Shown: positions 34,718 to 45,206, counted from the first letter of the stretch. The stretch is DNA of 64,000 nucleotides from Diphasiastrum complanatum (GCA_029204225.1 CM055101.1:44824180-44888179), one strand, 5' to 3'. Program-made: numbers and translations. The notes: generated from the letters alone by a model not told the origin.

Positions 34718-34959
34718 AGTTAGAATTAAAGTTAGAATCACTGTGTTACTGTACTGTGGATCCTATCAGTGGATAAGGATCAGTTGGCCTCGCCACGAGG
34801 CAAGTCGACGGGACACGCGTCCCGCCAACGGCAACCTGGGTCATGCATGGGTTGCCTGAGTGAACAACTATATGTACAGTGTAATTTCATTTTGAGACAT
34901 GCAGTTGCTATGTGAGCTTGATGAAGAGAGTGATTTTCTGTCTGTGTTACTGTGTAGCA
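34718..34959 (+). repeat. 5' LTR of element 6, first part
   Basis: Matches 44911-45153, including the GC-rich block GACGGGACACGCGTCCCGCC, itself nearly palindromic. It is cut at TAGCA by element 5; the remaining 39 bp lie at 40352-40390. Confidence 0.9.
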
Positions 34960-35550
34960 TGTGAAAGATTCAACTAGTTTCATCACATTTTTGCAATATT
35001 TCCATATTTGGCATATTGAGGCCAAAACTTGTTTTAGACTTAGAGGTTGACTTTTCAAAGTTCATTAGTCTAAATTTCATTTGAATAAACACTTTTTGAA
35101 AGTGTGGGAAAGATAGAATGCAAGTTTGAGTAGATTCAATTTGAATAAGTTGGGTACATTGAATCTAGACCCAAAATTGCTAGGGTTAGCATTTTGGTGG
35201 GAAAGCCAAGTGGCCAAATAGGGTTTGGACCTGCTATAAAAGGATGTAACTCGTGGAGAGAGTCATCTTCTCTCTTCTCTATCTCATTTCATGCTTATAC
35301 ATGGTTCTCTTGGGTTCTACTATCCATTGGTGCACTATCTTGGTGATTCCTTGCAATTCTATGTGTAGAATGATCTATATTTGCTATTTTTGGATCCACA
35401 CATGTGAAATACAGTAGCTTGCTGGTTTTATATGGACAGGAATAGTACATAATCATTTCATTCAAATTTGATCAAGTTCTATTAGTGTTTGCATCTCAAA
35501 TTGTGTGTAGATGCTGATTTTTCTACATTGGTGAAATTGGTAGTGTGTTT
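34960..35550 (+). repeat. 5' LTR of element 5 (U5 end missing)
   Basis: Carries a TATA box GCTATAAAAGG (TATAAAA at 35235-35241), then a CT-rich stretch and a CACACATGTGAAA form of the palindrome. Similarity to the 3' LTR stops at GTAGTGTGTTT; the next bases CAGGTTATGAAGG are leader-like. Confidence 0.88.
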
Positions 35551-36130
35551 CAGGTTATGAAGGAGGAAATCAGATCTATCAATGATTTGGTGAAGATATC
35601 AAGTCTAGAGTATGCTAGAGAGGATTCTACACCAAAATCGAAGTTTTTGCTTTTGTAGATTGGATCTTTTGTAGATCAAAACACTAAATAGGTCAATATA
35701 CTTGTTCAATTCCGATTTTTGAATTCACATACTGGATTTGGCCGATTTTTGGATCATTGGTTCAGCCTAAGTGGTGGCTTATAGATTGCATATCAAATTT
35801 TCAGCATTTGCATGTAGATTTGGAATAGTCAATTTTTTGTGATTTTGTCAAAACCCTAATTTTGATTGGATCTCTAGATAGTGAGGTTTCTGGACTTCAT
35901 TTGAGTGTGTTTCAATCTTAGGAAGTGGCAAAAGTCATTAGATTGAGGATAGATCATAGGTTGATCAAGATTCCATGATTCTATGTGTTGATTTGCTTGG
36001 ATAAGTGCTAGAAGAGAATTTGTGAGATAGTTTCAAATCTTGGTGATTTCTTTTGAAAGCATTTGTTGTTGTTCAAAGGAGTGCTTTGTGCATTGAAGCA
36101 GGTTGAAAGAGAAGATCAGGTCATTGCTAC
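35551..36130 (+). other. Leader of element 5
   Basis: Non-coding. No copia primer site is found. GTGTGTTTCAGGTTATG at its start resembles a splice acceptor and recurs in the leaders of elements 1 and 4. Confidence 0.6.
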
Positions 36131-36990
36131 ATGGCAACCTCAATTGGAGTCATGTTGGAAGCCAATGATAGGCTTACCTCAAGTAAGTATTCATTATGGA
36201 AAGTGAGGATGGAGTCACTTCTTGAGATGAATGATGTTTTGGATATTGTTGTAGGTTTGGAGGAGAGACCAGCAACACAACAAGATCAATTGAGGTATGA
36301 CAAGAGGGCCAAGAAGGCTCTACACATGATAAAGATGAATGTTACCAATGAACTTCTCAAGGAAGTTGGTAAGTGCACATCATCTCTGGATGCTTGGAAT
36401 TCATTGAAGAAGCTTTATGAATCCAAGTCTACTTCTAGAGTGTTGACTCTAAGAAGGCAAATCTTCTTGTTTGCAAAATAATGAAGAAAGTCCAAGTACT
36501 TTTGTTTTGAGAATGAAAGCATTGAATGATGAGTTAGCTTGCATAGATGAAAGCATTAAGGAACGAGAGCTTATTCAAGTGATTCTTAATGGCTTGTTGG
36601 ATGCTCATGCTAACATTGTTCAAAGTATTGCTATTCAAAAGACTTTGCCAAGTTTGATGGATCTTCAAGAGATCTTGATCAATGAGGAATATAGGCTTCA
36701 AGCAAGAGGTGGATCTACATCGACACTTAAAGAGGATGCTATTTCACAAAGGGCAAATTCAAGGGAAAAACCAAAAGCAAGTGGTCTAAAGGGCAAGATC
36801 AAGTGGATGCTTCCTCAAGTGGCAAAAATAAGGATAGATCAAAGCTCAAGTGCTTCTATTGTGGCATCAAAGGACACTTTGCAAGTGAGTGCTACAAGAA
36901 GAAGAGAGATCAAGGAGACAAGCAAGGTAATCTTACTCTTGATGAGGATGGTTTGGATGTGCAAGATGCAAATGATGATGCTTTTGTGAT
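36131..36990 (+). pseudogene. Copia gag of element 5, two frameshifts
   Basis: ATG 36131 opens MATSIGVMLEANDRLTSSKY, the same gag start as in element 1. The first frame breaks at about 36475 within RRQIFLFAK. The second (36471 on) carries ESPSTFVLRMKALNDELACI, LIQVILNGLLDAHANIVQSI and LMDLQEILINEEYRLQ, and breaks again near 36745. The zinc knuckle CFYCGIKGHFASEC lies in the third frame (36857-36898), which continues into the protease. Two small indels therefore separate three otherwise well preserved parts. Confidence 0.87.
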
Positions 36991-38570
36991 GTCTTTATGT
37001 ATGCTTGCTAATGATGGAGATTTAGATCCTTGGTGGATTGATAGTGGAGCAAGTTCATACATGACCTTTCACAAAGAGTACTTCACCTCTTTGTTGGCAT
37101 ATGGAGATGACAAGAGGGTGATCTACACGGCCAATGATGGTGAGTGTGCAATCAAAGGGATTGGCACAATTCCTATTTCTCTTTCTACAAATAGGAATGT
37201 TCATTTGGAGGATGTCTTGTTTATTCCATCTATTACCAAGAATTGGCTTAGTGTGAGTCAAATGCTAAGTAAGGGCCTCAAGGTGAAGTTTGATAGAGAT
37301 GCTTGTTTGATCAAAAGGAAGGATGTCTTGATTGAGAAAGGTAAAAGGCAAGGGAAGTTGTTCAAACTTGATGCTTGTGTTATTGCTAACCAAGTTGGAT
37401 GTGTTGCAAGGGAGCAAATTTCTATTCAAGAGGTTTGGCACAAAAGGATGGGACACCTCAGCTTCAAGTCATTGGAGGTAATGGCAAGGAAGAAGGTTGT
37501 GATTGGTCTTCCAAGTTCCTTAAGTAATGACAAGCATGTTTGTGAGTCTTGTGCTTTGTCTAAGTCACATAGACTACCTTATACTAGATCTATTTCTAGA
37601 TCTACAAAGCCTTTTCGACTTGTACATTCGGATATTCATGATTTACTACAATTAGCAATAGTGGAGCTAAGATGTATGTAGCATTCATTGATGATTTTAG
37701 TAGATTTTGTTGGATCTATCTACTAAAGAGCAAGGATGAAGTGTATGATGTCTTTGTCAAGTTCAAGAATGCAAGGGAGAACCAATTTTCCACAAAGATC
37801 AAGTGCTTGAGAGGTGACAATGGTGGTGAGTACATATCTAACAAGTTCAAGGCCTTTTGTGATGAGCATGGGATCAAGAGGGAGTATACAACATCAAGGA
37901 CCCCACAACAAAATGGAGTGGCTGAAAGGAAGAATAGAACTTTATGTGAAAGTGCTAAAGCTATGAGGTTAAGTGCTAATCTTGACAAACCATTTTGGGA
38001 TCAAGCTTTGTTGTGTGCCAATTTCTTGTGCAATAGGTGGTCGAGTGCTATTTTGGATGGAAGGACACCTTTTGAGATGCTATTCAAGAGGAGGCCGAGT
38101 GTCAACTTTCTAAGAACCTTTGGATGCACATGCTATGTCAACATTACTCTTGATGATAGGACCAAGGAGGATCCATCTTCAAGAAGAGGTATTTTTGTTG
38201 GATATAGTGAGGTGAGTAAAGCCTACAAGGTTTACATTCCTTCTACTAACAAAGTGATTGTTGGTAGAGATGTCATTTTTTATGAGAGAAACATTCCAAA
38301 GGTGTCTTCAAGCATGATTGATGGTGAAGTAGATGGATCTAACATTCTTGATGTTGATTAGAAGGATCCTACTTTGGATGGTGGTGATGATGGACCTTCA
38401 TCAAGTCAAAAGCCAAGGAGAACATCAAGAGAAAGACAAGTACCTTCAAGGCTCACATATGATCAAAAGGGTAAGCAAGTAGTTTCTGGAAATTATGTTG
38501 CTTTCCTAACCTCTTTGGATGATCCTACAAGTGTAGATCAAGCAAGGAAATAAGAGGAGTGGATCCAAGC
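36803..38570 (+). pseudogene. Copia protease and integrase of element 5
   Basis: The frame 36803-37681 carries the knuckle, the acidic linker NLTLDEDGLDVQDANDDAFV, protease WWIDSGASSYM, VLFIPSITKNWLSVSQML, pre-integrase QEVWHKRMGHLSFKSLE and zinc-binding CESCALSKSHRLPY. A frameshift at about 37640-37670 moves to 37672-38361: DDFSRFCWIYLLK, CLRGDNGGEY and NGVAERKNRTLCE, so all three catalytic acidic residues (with VHSDIH before the shift) are present. The VGYSEVSKAYKVYIPS end and the spacer SSSQKPRRTSRERQVPSRLT follow after a stop at 38361. Intact but for one frameshift and two stops. Confidence 0.88.
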
Positions 38571-38571
38571 A

Positions 38572-39240
38572 ATGGATCTTGAGTATCAAGCTCTTATGAA
38601 GAGTGAAACATCTTTTGGAGGATCTTCTTGTGTACATGGAGCTATGCAAGTGGATGGATGTTATCTTGATGTAAAATCAAGTATTGGATCTGGAAAACAA
38701 AGTTTGATCAATGACTTTGATGATCAAGTTGAAGATCAAGAAATTGATCTCAAAGCGCTTCAACTAGTCAAAAGGGAAGTTGGCAATTTGGAGCTAGTCA
38801 AGAGCATCAAAGGAGAGGTAATTTGCAAAGGTGTTATGGATCTATTTTTGCAGCATATTGAAGACTCAAGTAAGGTCAAAGGAGCAGCAAAGAAGTGTTG
38901 CTCAAGTTTACTTTACTTGTTCTATCTCATGTTTGAGCAATTTCACGTGGACGTGTGCAAATTGTCAAGATATGGTAAAACTAGCTACATTGGTGAGCAT
39001 TGTTTTGATGTTGGATTTGTACTAGCATTATTGGATGATTTTGCTGATGGAAATGAAGCTATTGTAGGTTCATTATGTCACTCATTCATGGTCAAGTCAT
39101 CAAGGTATGATGGTATCTTGAGGCAAGATGAAGATGGAGGCTCATTCATGGAGTATCATGGTGGATACAAGGCAACAAAGGACAAAGGAGGAGGAGACAT
39201 GCAAGCAAAAGTTGATCACTCACATTTATTGTTTGTTTGA
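38572..39240 (+). CDS. 222-residue ORF replacing RT, function unknown
   Basis: The first ten residues ([10 protein letters not shown]) are the normal copia RT start, as in element 3. From about 38602 the frame continues into unrelated sequence: SETSFGGSSCVHGAMQVDGC, DFDDQVEDQEIDLKALQLVK, IKGEVICKGVMDLFLQHIED, a Cys/Leu-rich CCSSLLYLFYLMFEQ, HCFDVGFVLALLDDFADGNE and HGGYKATKDKGGGDM. No YVDD, no RNase H and no transmembrane prediction I would trust. It ends TGA at 39238-39240. Codon use resembles ordinary coding DNA. It may be captured host sequence or a family-specific extra ORF. I do not recognise it. Confidence 0.55.
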   Translation: MDLEYQALMKSETSFGGSSCVHGAMQVDGCYLDVKSSIGSGKQSLINDFDDQVEDQEIDLKALQLVKREVGNLELVKSIKGEVICKGVMDLFLQHIEDSSKVKGAAKKCCSSLLYLFYLMFEQFHVDVCKLSRYGKTSYIGEHCFDVGFVLALLDDFADGNEAIVGSLCHSFMVKSSRYDGILRQDEDGGSFMEYHGGYKATKDKGGGDMQAKVDHSHLLFV

Positions 39241-39705
39241 TGTATTTTTCCAGAGAGTTCAGAGTTGGAAGCACGGTGGAATCATCTCACTTACATTCTA
39301 TTTGATTCTTCATGTTCTAGTCACATTTTTACATATAAAATTGATGTAAGAAATAGTGAAGCATCCCAAGTGGACACTATTCTCTATATCAATTATGGTT
39401 GTTTCTATTTTGAGCATTACATGATCATTGAAAGAAGGTCTATTCATAGGAATAAGATCATTCTTATGATGGATCAAAGTTCTATTGTCAAAAACTATGC
39501 AAGGAGCAAGCATATTGAGATACAATATCATTTTGTGAGGGAGCGAGTCATTGCAAAGGAGGTGGAGCTTCAACATGTGTCTTCAAGGGAAGATGTAGCT
39601 GATATCTTCACCAAAGCATTGGGAAAAGACTTGTTCATGAAGCATAGGACTTCACTTGGAGTATTATCAAAGTCTATGCTAAAACTAGTTGAAGAGGGAG
39701 TGTGA
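39241..39705 (+). pseudogene. Remnant RNase H C-terminus after foreign segment
   Basis: A frame from 39265 begins with non-copia residues (DSSCSSHIFTYKIDVRNSE, FEHYMIIERRSIHRNKII). At about 39496 it turns into the copia C-terminus: YARSKHIEIQYHFVRERVIA, LQHVSSREDVADIFTKALGK, LGVLSKSMLKLVEEGV. The stop TGA uses the first bases of the 3' LTR (39701 on), as in element 3. The foreign segment therefore spans about 38602-39495, replacing RT and most of RNase H. Confidence 0.8.
39687..39700 (+). promoter_or_regulatory. Polypurine tract of element 5
   Basis: The purine-rich GAAGAGGGAG lies immediately before the LTR start TGTGAAAG. The same motif (GAAGAGGGAA) precedes the LTR of element 3. Confidence 0.7.
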
Positions 39706-40351
39706 AAGATTCAACTAGTTTCATCACATTTTTGCAATATTTCCATATTTGGCTTATTGAGGCCAAAACTTGTTTTAGAATTAGAGATTGACTTTTCAAA
39801 GTTCATTAGTCTAAATATCATTTGAATAAACACTTTTTGAAAGAGTGAGAAAGATAGAATGCGAGTTTGAGTAGATTCAATTTGAATAAGTTGGGTACAT
39901 TGAATCTAGACCCAAAATTGGTAGGGTTAGCATTTTGGTGGGAAAGCCAAGTGGCCAAATAGGGTTTGGACCTGCTATAAAAGGATGTAACTCGTGGAGA
40001 GAGTCATCTTCTCTCTTCTCTATCTCATTTCATGCTTATACATGGTTCTCTTGGGTTCTACTATCCATTGGTGCACTATCTTGGTGATTCCTTGCAATTC
40101 TATGTGTAGAATGATCTATATTTGCTATTTTTGGATCCACACGTGTGAAATACAGTAGCTTGCTGGTTTTGTACGGAAAGCAACAGTACATAATCATTTC
40201 ATTCAAGTTTGATCAAGTTCTATTAGTGTTTGCATCTCAAATTGTGTGTAGATGTTGATTTTTCTACATTGGTGAAATTGGTAGTGTATTTCTCTTTCTA
40301 ACCAAAGATCATTCAAGTAGATTGGATCTTAAGGATCTGAAATCTTTCACA
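39701..40351 (+). repeat. 3' LTR of element 5
   Basis: 651 bp, with TATA box TATAAAA at 39976-39982 and the palindrome CACACGTGTGAAA at about 40139-40151. The last 61 bp (CTCTTTCTAACC to CTTTCACA) have no partner in the 5' LTR. It is followed by TAGCA. Confidence 0.9.
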
Positions 40352-40390
40352 TAGCATGATCTATGTTCCTGTGCAAAGCAAATTCTAAGT
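40352..40390 (+). repeat. 5' LTR of element 6, last part
   Basis: TAGCATGATCTATGTTCCTG through AATTCTAAGT matches 45147-45185. It is followed by TGGTTAGAGC, a primer site missing two bases relative to TGGTATCAGAGC. Confidence 0.88.
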
Positions 40391-41696
40391 TGGTTAGAGC
40401 CGTACAGGGAGTGTACACAGTACAGTGTCGCCGTTGAAGAGAGCTTCGGGAGAACCGTCTTCTGAGAGTTCGGGGTTTTACGGCGGGTTGAAGACGGAAA
40501 GAGAAGCACTGGTGCACGATTTCTAATTTATAGAGGCTTGCTAAGCTCGGCAAAGGGATTATTAGCCTGTGCATAGCATCAGACAGGGAAAAATTTGGTG
40601 AAAAATTGACAATTTTGAAGCCAGCTGAAAATTGAAACCGGGCTTGGGGTTACGGTTTTTATACGTAACTGGTAATTTCGCAGCTGTTTGTGCACCGTCT
40701 TGGATGCCGTAATGACAGGAAGGAAACTAATCACATTGTCAACCAGCCATGGAGAGATTCTGAGGTTTATGTCAGAGATTTGTCTCCAGACAGTTAACCT
40801 AGCAGATTTGCAGTAAACAGGTGAAAAAAACCACTTTGTCAAGTTGAGCTAAAATCACCGTTTCTCCATGGAATTTCCTGACTGAACACTCTACAGTCAT
40901 GGATTCAGTAGGGCGACCCTGCTCCAGGCCTCAGATCGTGCTCAAAACGATCCACAAGAGAGTTTAATCTGATAATTTTCAGAGAAGAGAGGCGCGGCCG
41001 CAGGTAGGGTGGTCGCGGGCTGTTCGCGCGCCCAATGCAATAGATAACTTAGTGTACCGAAGACCATAGTGACTGCAAGAGCATGGGTCAATGCCCAGAT
41101 GCAGTTTGGACCTTTGGATGAGGTGTCAAATGAATCAATGGTGCAAAATCTGTGATGGGAAAGAAATTTGAACCACAAGATTTGGTTCAGCCATTGGATG
41201 AGCTTTGAACAGGGCCCTGAAGAATTGAAGTGCATTCTGGCCTTCAAATTCATTAAAAATTTTCATACTGAAAGTTGAGTTGGGTCCCTTCACAAGTGAA
41301 GACTGAAGTTTCTTCAAAGTGAAGAAACAGTTCAAAAGCTAGAAAAGTCCCTCTTTTTTGGTCCTTTGCCCATTTTGACCCAAACGAAAGGCTATAACCT
41401 CCAAATGAAGGGCACCCGAACTGTACCTGCAAGTACGGTACAGCAAAACAGAGTGGTTGCAGCGGAGAAAGTGTTCAGAGTACGTTAGAAGTGGTTTCAC
41501 CATTCCACTGGGCACGTTGTTGGGAGTTGACGACTGAGTGCATATCGGAAGGTGACACCGATTTGGCTTTCAAATTGGTGGTAAAGCGACGAGTGGCCTG
41601 GTAAGAAAAAAAGTGCAGGTCATTATTTTCAACTTCTGACATCACTGTTGGCCTCGACATATTGTTCTTAGCCTAAGGCAGAAGTTTCAAGCAGTT
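40391..41696 (+). other. Leader of element 6
   Basis: Relatively GC-rich compared with its surroundings (for example the GGCGCGGCCGC stretch near 40990) and without a copia domain. Open frames of up to about 100 residues exist on the minus strand but show no recognisable family. Confidence 0.55.
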
Positions 41697-42450
41697 TTGC
41701 GAGTCCATTTTGAGTGAAAGTAGCAAATTGGACGGAATTTCCAACTATGCAGTGTGGAAATTCAAAATGAAAAACATACTGATGGAGAAAGATGTGTGAG
41801 AAGTCATCACAGGTGATGAGAGAAGGCCGCCAAATGAAGCAGACATCAAAGTGTTCGACAAAAAGATGAGGAAAGCTTTGACCTTCATTAACATGTCAGT
41901 GAAGGATCACATCATTACCCACATTTGTGATGCTATTACACCCAGACAGGCATGGGATGTGCTAAAGGAGCAGTTCGAGACGTCAAATCCGTCAAGAATC
42001 ATGTTTCTGAAGTCAAAGTTGAATAGTGCCCACATGAAACAAGGAGAGCACATTCAGACGTACATGACTAGAATCAAGACAATGCGAGATGAACTGTATT
42101 CTATTGGAGAGCGCATACGTGATGTGGAGCTGGTGCATAATGCATTATGCGGCATTGCAGAACCCTATCAGATGTTTGTGAGTGGAATAGAGTCAAGAGA
42201 AAGATTGCCAACCTTTGATGAGCTCACAGGAATCTTGATGCAGGAAGAGCAACGACGAGAAATGGTGAAAGCTAGACGTCAAAATACTGACGATCAGGCA
42301 CTTGCGACACGCCAAAAACAAGGCAAGGGCAAGGGCAAGAAGAAGTCTAAGCAGCAATTTGCCAAGTCTTAGGAGGATGAGGGATCTTCCAGCAAAACTA
42401 AGAAGAAAGGCAAGTGCTTCCATTGTGGTAAAAAGGATGACTTCAATGAT
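41697..42450 (+). pseudogene. Copia gag of element 6
   Basis: The frame reads KLDGISNYAVWKFKMKNILM, then a stop at about 41799 where a Trp codon is expected, then DERRPPNEADIKVFDKKMRK and the long open part 41851-42372: HICDAITPRQAWDVLKEQFE, RIMFLKSKLNSAHMKQGEHI, ELVHNALCGIAEPY. A Lys-rich linker KGKGKKKSKQQFAKS ends at a stop (about 42370). The knuckle begins CFHCGKK and is then cut by the deletion at about 42440, losing its His and last Cys. UBN2-type gag of a different copia clade. Confidence 0.87.
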
Positions 42451-43200
42451 CTTTGTGATCAATGTGGGATTAAAAGACAATTTACGCAAGCTCATACTCC
42501 TGTTCTCAATAGTGTAGCTGAGTGCAAAAATCGTACGATTGTGGAAAGTGCCAGATCTATGCTAGCTGAGATGAAATTACCAAAAGATTTTTGGTCAGAA
42601 GCATGTAGCACGGCAGTCTATCTTCAAAATAGAAGTCCTACCATTGTCATACCAAAGATAACACCTGAGGAAGCATTCACAAAGAAGAAGCCAAAGGTGA
42701 ACCACTTGCGAATCTTTGGATGTAAGGCCTTTGTACACATTCCTAAGGAAGAGAGACGTAAACTTGATGTAAAAGCTATCAAGTGCATATTCCTAGGATA
42801 TGATGATCGTGTGAAGGGCTATAGATGTTTTGATCCAGTCGAAAACAAAATCCATATAAGCCGAGATGTTATCTTTGATGAATCCAAGATGTATGAAGAC
42901 GAGGATGCTGAGAAGATAGACACATCCAGTGGGAAAGATGGTATAGTGAGAATACCACCTAATGATGATCCATTCATTGACCTTCCGAGTAATGAACATG
43001 AGGATACATCTGAAGATACTATTACTCAACCTTAAGAAACAGGTTGGAGAGGTAGGGACAAACCTTTTGGGGCAAGAAGGATTGAAGTTACAGGTGACAA
43101 ATGCAAGGAGAAGGATGTACCGTGGGATACATTTTCACCAAGAAGCCGATCACCTGACAGAAAGTTCCCTAAGTGGTTTGAGAGATTGATGGAGAGCCGC
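42440..43200 (+). pseudogene. C-terminal half of copia integrase, element 6
   Basis: The frame joins the broken knuckle directly to CDQCGIKRQFTQAHTPVLNS and VAECKNRTIVESARSMLAEM, which holds the catalytic Glu. PKDFWSEACSTAVYLQNRSP, IFGCKAFVHIPKEERRKLD, CIFLGYDDRVKGYRCFDP and ISRDVIFDE follow. Protease, zinc-binding domain and both catalytic Asp blocks are deleted. A stop and frame change at about 43035 lie in the acidic spacer before RT. The breakpoint falls close to the one in element 2. Confidence 0.88.
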
Positions 43201-43207
43201 GACATAG

Positions 43208-44857
43208 ATGACTTTCCAGGATCATCTAACCAGGGAGAGCTACGAAGATCAACAAGAGAGAAGATACTACCTGAAAGGTATGAAGCAAATTATGCTCTCT
43301 TATCTAGCATTATTCAAAGCAAAGAACCTTCAACTTATTGGTGAAGCGAAGGATGATGACATTTGGATCAAGGCCATGGGAGAGGAGATGGAGTCAATTG
43401 CTAAGCATAGCACATGGGACTTAGTAGAACCACCAGTTGGCAAGAAACCCATTGGTTGCAAATGGGTATACAGGACTAAGTACCATGCAGATGGAAGTAT
43501 AGCAAAGCACAAAGCAAGATTGGTGATCAAAGGGTATGCACAAAATAAAGGCATTGACTATGAGGAGACCTTTGCGCTGGTTTGTAAGTGGAATACTCTA
43601 TGTCTACTTGTTGCTTTAGCTTCACATTTTGGTTGGCCTTTGCATCAGATGGATGTGAAATCTGCTTTTCTAAATGGTGAGTTAGAAGAAGAAGTGTTCA
43701 TGGATCAACCTGAAGGCTTTGTAACGAAAGGACATGAAAATAAAGTATGTCGCTTGAAGAAAGCGCTTTATGGTCTTAAACAAGCACCACGTGCGTGGTA
43801 TAGCAGGATTGATGCCTACTTTCGTTCAAAGGGGATGGTGAGAACACATTTTGATCCAAATCTATATGTCTTATGCTTTGATGGTATGGTTGCTTTGATT
43901 GCTCTTTATGTTGATGACTTGATTATTATGGGAAATAATCAAGAGATGATAGGCATGATCAAGAAAGACCTCATGGAACAATTTGAGATGACGGATCTCA
44001 GCCTGATGCATTACTGCCTTGGAGTAGAAATGTGGCAAAAAGGACATGAAGTGGGTTTAACACAGGTGAAGTATGTCAAAGAGTTGCTGCACAGGTTTAG
44101 GTTGCAGGATTGCAAACCAGTAAACACTCCTATTGAACCAGGTAAAAAGCTTTCTAAGCTTGATGAATCACAGTCATTTGATGCTACGCTATATAGACAG
44201 TTAGTAGGGAGCTTGATTTACCTTACCACAACTAGACCAGATATATGCTATGTTGTTGGCATTGTAAGTCAGTTTATGGCAGCACCTACGGAAACGCATT
44301 GGAAAGCAGCTAAACGCATTTTGCATTATGTGAAAGGCACTTCAGAGTATGGCTTGATTTACAGGAAGCATGATGGTTTACCTGAGTTGTGTGGCTATGT
44401 GGATGCGGATTGGGGAGGTGACTATGATGATCATAGATCCACCACATGATATATATTCCAGTTTTGTGGTAATTGCTTTTCCAGGTCTAGTAAGAAGCAA
44501 AGTACAAATGCTCTTTCCACCACATAAGCAGAGTATAAGGCAATGTGTAGTGCTGCACAAGAAGCTATATGGTTGAGACAAATCTTGGAAGAAATTGGCA
44601 TGAAGCAAAAAAATCCCACGACTTTACATAGCGACAGTCAGAGTGGCATTCAGCTAACAAAGAATCCAGTGTTCCATGCGAGAACTAAACACATTGAGAT
44701 TCAATATCACTTCATACGTGAGAGGTTGCTGAGTCGTGAAATTCATGTTGTTCATTGTAGCACAGAAGAACAACTAGCTGGTATTTTCACTAAGCCACTT
44801 ACTGGAGAAAAGTTTGATGAGTTTAGATCAAAGCTTTCTGTACTTAAAGTTTGTTGA
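43208..44857 (+). pseudogene. Copia RT and RNase H of element 6, two stops
   Basis: A single frame across the whole interval with only two nonsense codons. RT blocks: WIKAMGEEMESIAKHSTWDL, IGCKWVYRTKYHADGSIAKH, HQMDVKSAFLNGELEEEVFM, LKKALYGLKQAPRAWY, and the catalytic LIALYVDDLIIMG, then SLMHYCLGVEMW. RNase H: LCGYVDADWGGDYDDHRSTT, where a TGA stops the frame (44447-44449), then SSKKQSTNALSTT, where TAA replaces the conserved Glu codon of the TEAEY block, then EYKAMCSAAQEAIWLRQILE and ARTKHIEIQYHFIRERLL. It ends LKVC at 44857. Well preserved, probably recently inactive. Confidence 0.92.
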
Positions 44858-44897
44858 CTTTAAAGCTATGTATATGACTGTATAAAAAGTGACTCTA

Positions 44898-44910
44898 CTT
44901 TAAGGGAGAG
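44898..44910 (+). promoter_or_regulatory. Polypurine tract of element 6
   Basis: AAGGGAGAG directly precedes the 3' LTR start AGTTAGAATT, about 45 bp after the pol stop. Confidence 0.7.
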
Positions 44911-45189
44911 AGTTAGAATTAAAGTTAGAATCACTGTGTTACTGTATTGTGGTCCTATTAGTGGATAAGGATCAGTTGGCCTCATCACGAGGCAAGTCGA
45001 CGGGACACGCGTCCCGCCAACGGCAACCTGGGTCATGCATGAGTTGCCTGAGTGAACAACTATACGTATAGTGTAATTTCATTTTGAGACATACAGTTGC
45101 TATGTAAGCTTGTTGAAGAGAGTGATTTTCTGTCTGTGTTATTGTGTAGCATGATCTGTGTTCCTGTGCAAAGCAAATTCTAAGTGACA
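44911..45189 (+). repeat. 3' LTR of element 6
   Basis: The partner of 34718-34959 plus 40352-40390, with few differences. It ends TAAGTGACA, then TTTTT, then a primer site. Confidence 0.88.
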
Positions 45190-45194
45190 TTTTT

Positions 45195-45206
45195 TGGTAT
45201 CAGAGC
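45195..45206 (+). promoter_or_regulatory. Primer binding site after the second LTR
   Basis: A perfect TGGTATCAGAGC downstream of what should be a 3' LTR. Its position implies a second internal region starting here, that is, a tandem LTR-internal-LTR-internal arrangement. Confidence 0.88.

Larger units (their letters stand above)
34960..40351 (+). mobile_element. Copia element 5, non-autonomous, RT replaced
   Basis: A complete insertion bounded by TAGCA (34955-34959 and 40352-40356), starting TGTGAAAG and ending CTTTCACA. The LTRs (34960-35550 and 39701-40351) differ at about 17 of 590 aligned positions by eye. Internal order is leader, gag (36131-36990), protease and integrase (36803-38361 and on), the first ten residues of RT, then about 0.9 kb of non-copia sequence, then the end of RNase H (about 39496-39705). 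The 5' LTR lacks the last roughly 61 bp present in the 3' LTR, and no primer site follows it. Confidence 0.92.
34718..45189 (+). mobile_element. Copia element 6, host of element 5
   Basis: A plus-strand copia element of a clade distinct from elements 1-5. The 5' LTR (34718-34959 plus 40352-40390) is interrupted by element 5. Gag, a rump integrase, RT and RNase H follow (41697-44857), then a polypurine tract and the 3' LTR 44911-45189. LTR copies share AGTTAGAATTAAAG at the start and AATTCTAAGT at the end. The 3' LTR is itself followed by a perfect primer site, so it also acts as the 5' LTR of a second, headless copy. Nonsense codons and a large protease-integrase deletion make it non-autonomous. 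Confidence 0.85.

Noticed and set aside
40942-41253. 103-residue minus-strand frame in the leader of element 6
   Set aside because: No recognised domain, lies in a leader and is overlapped by other short frames in other phases.
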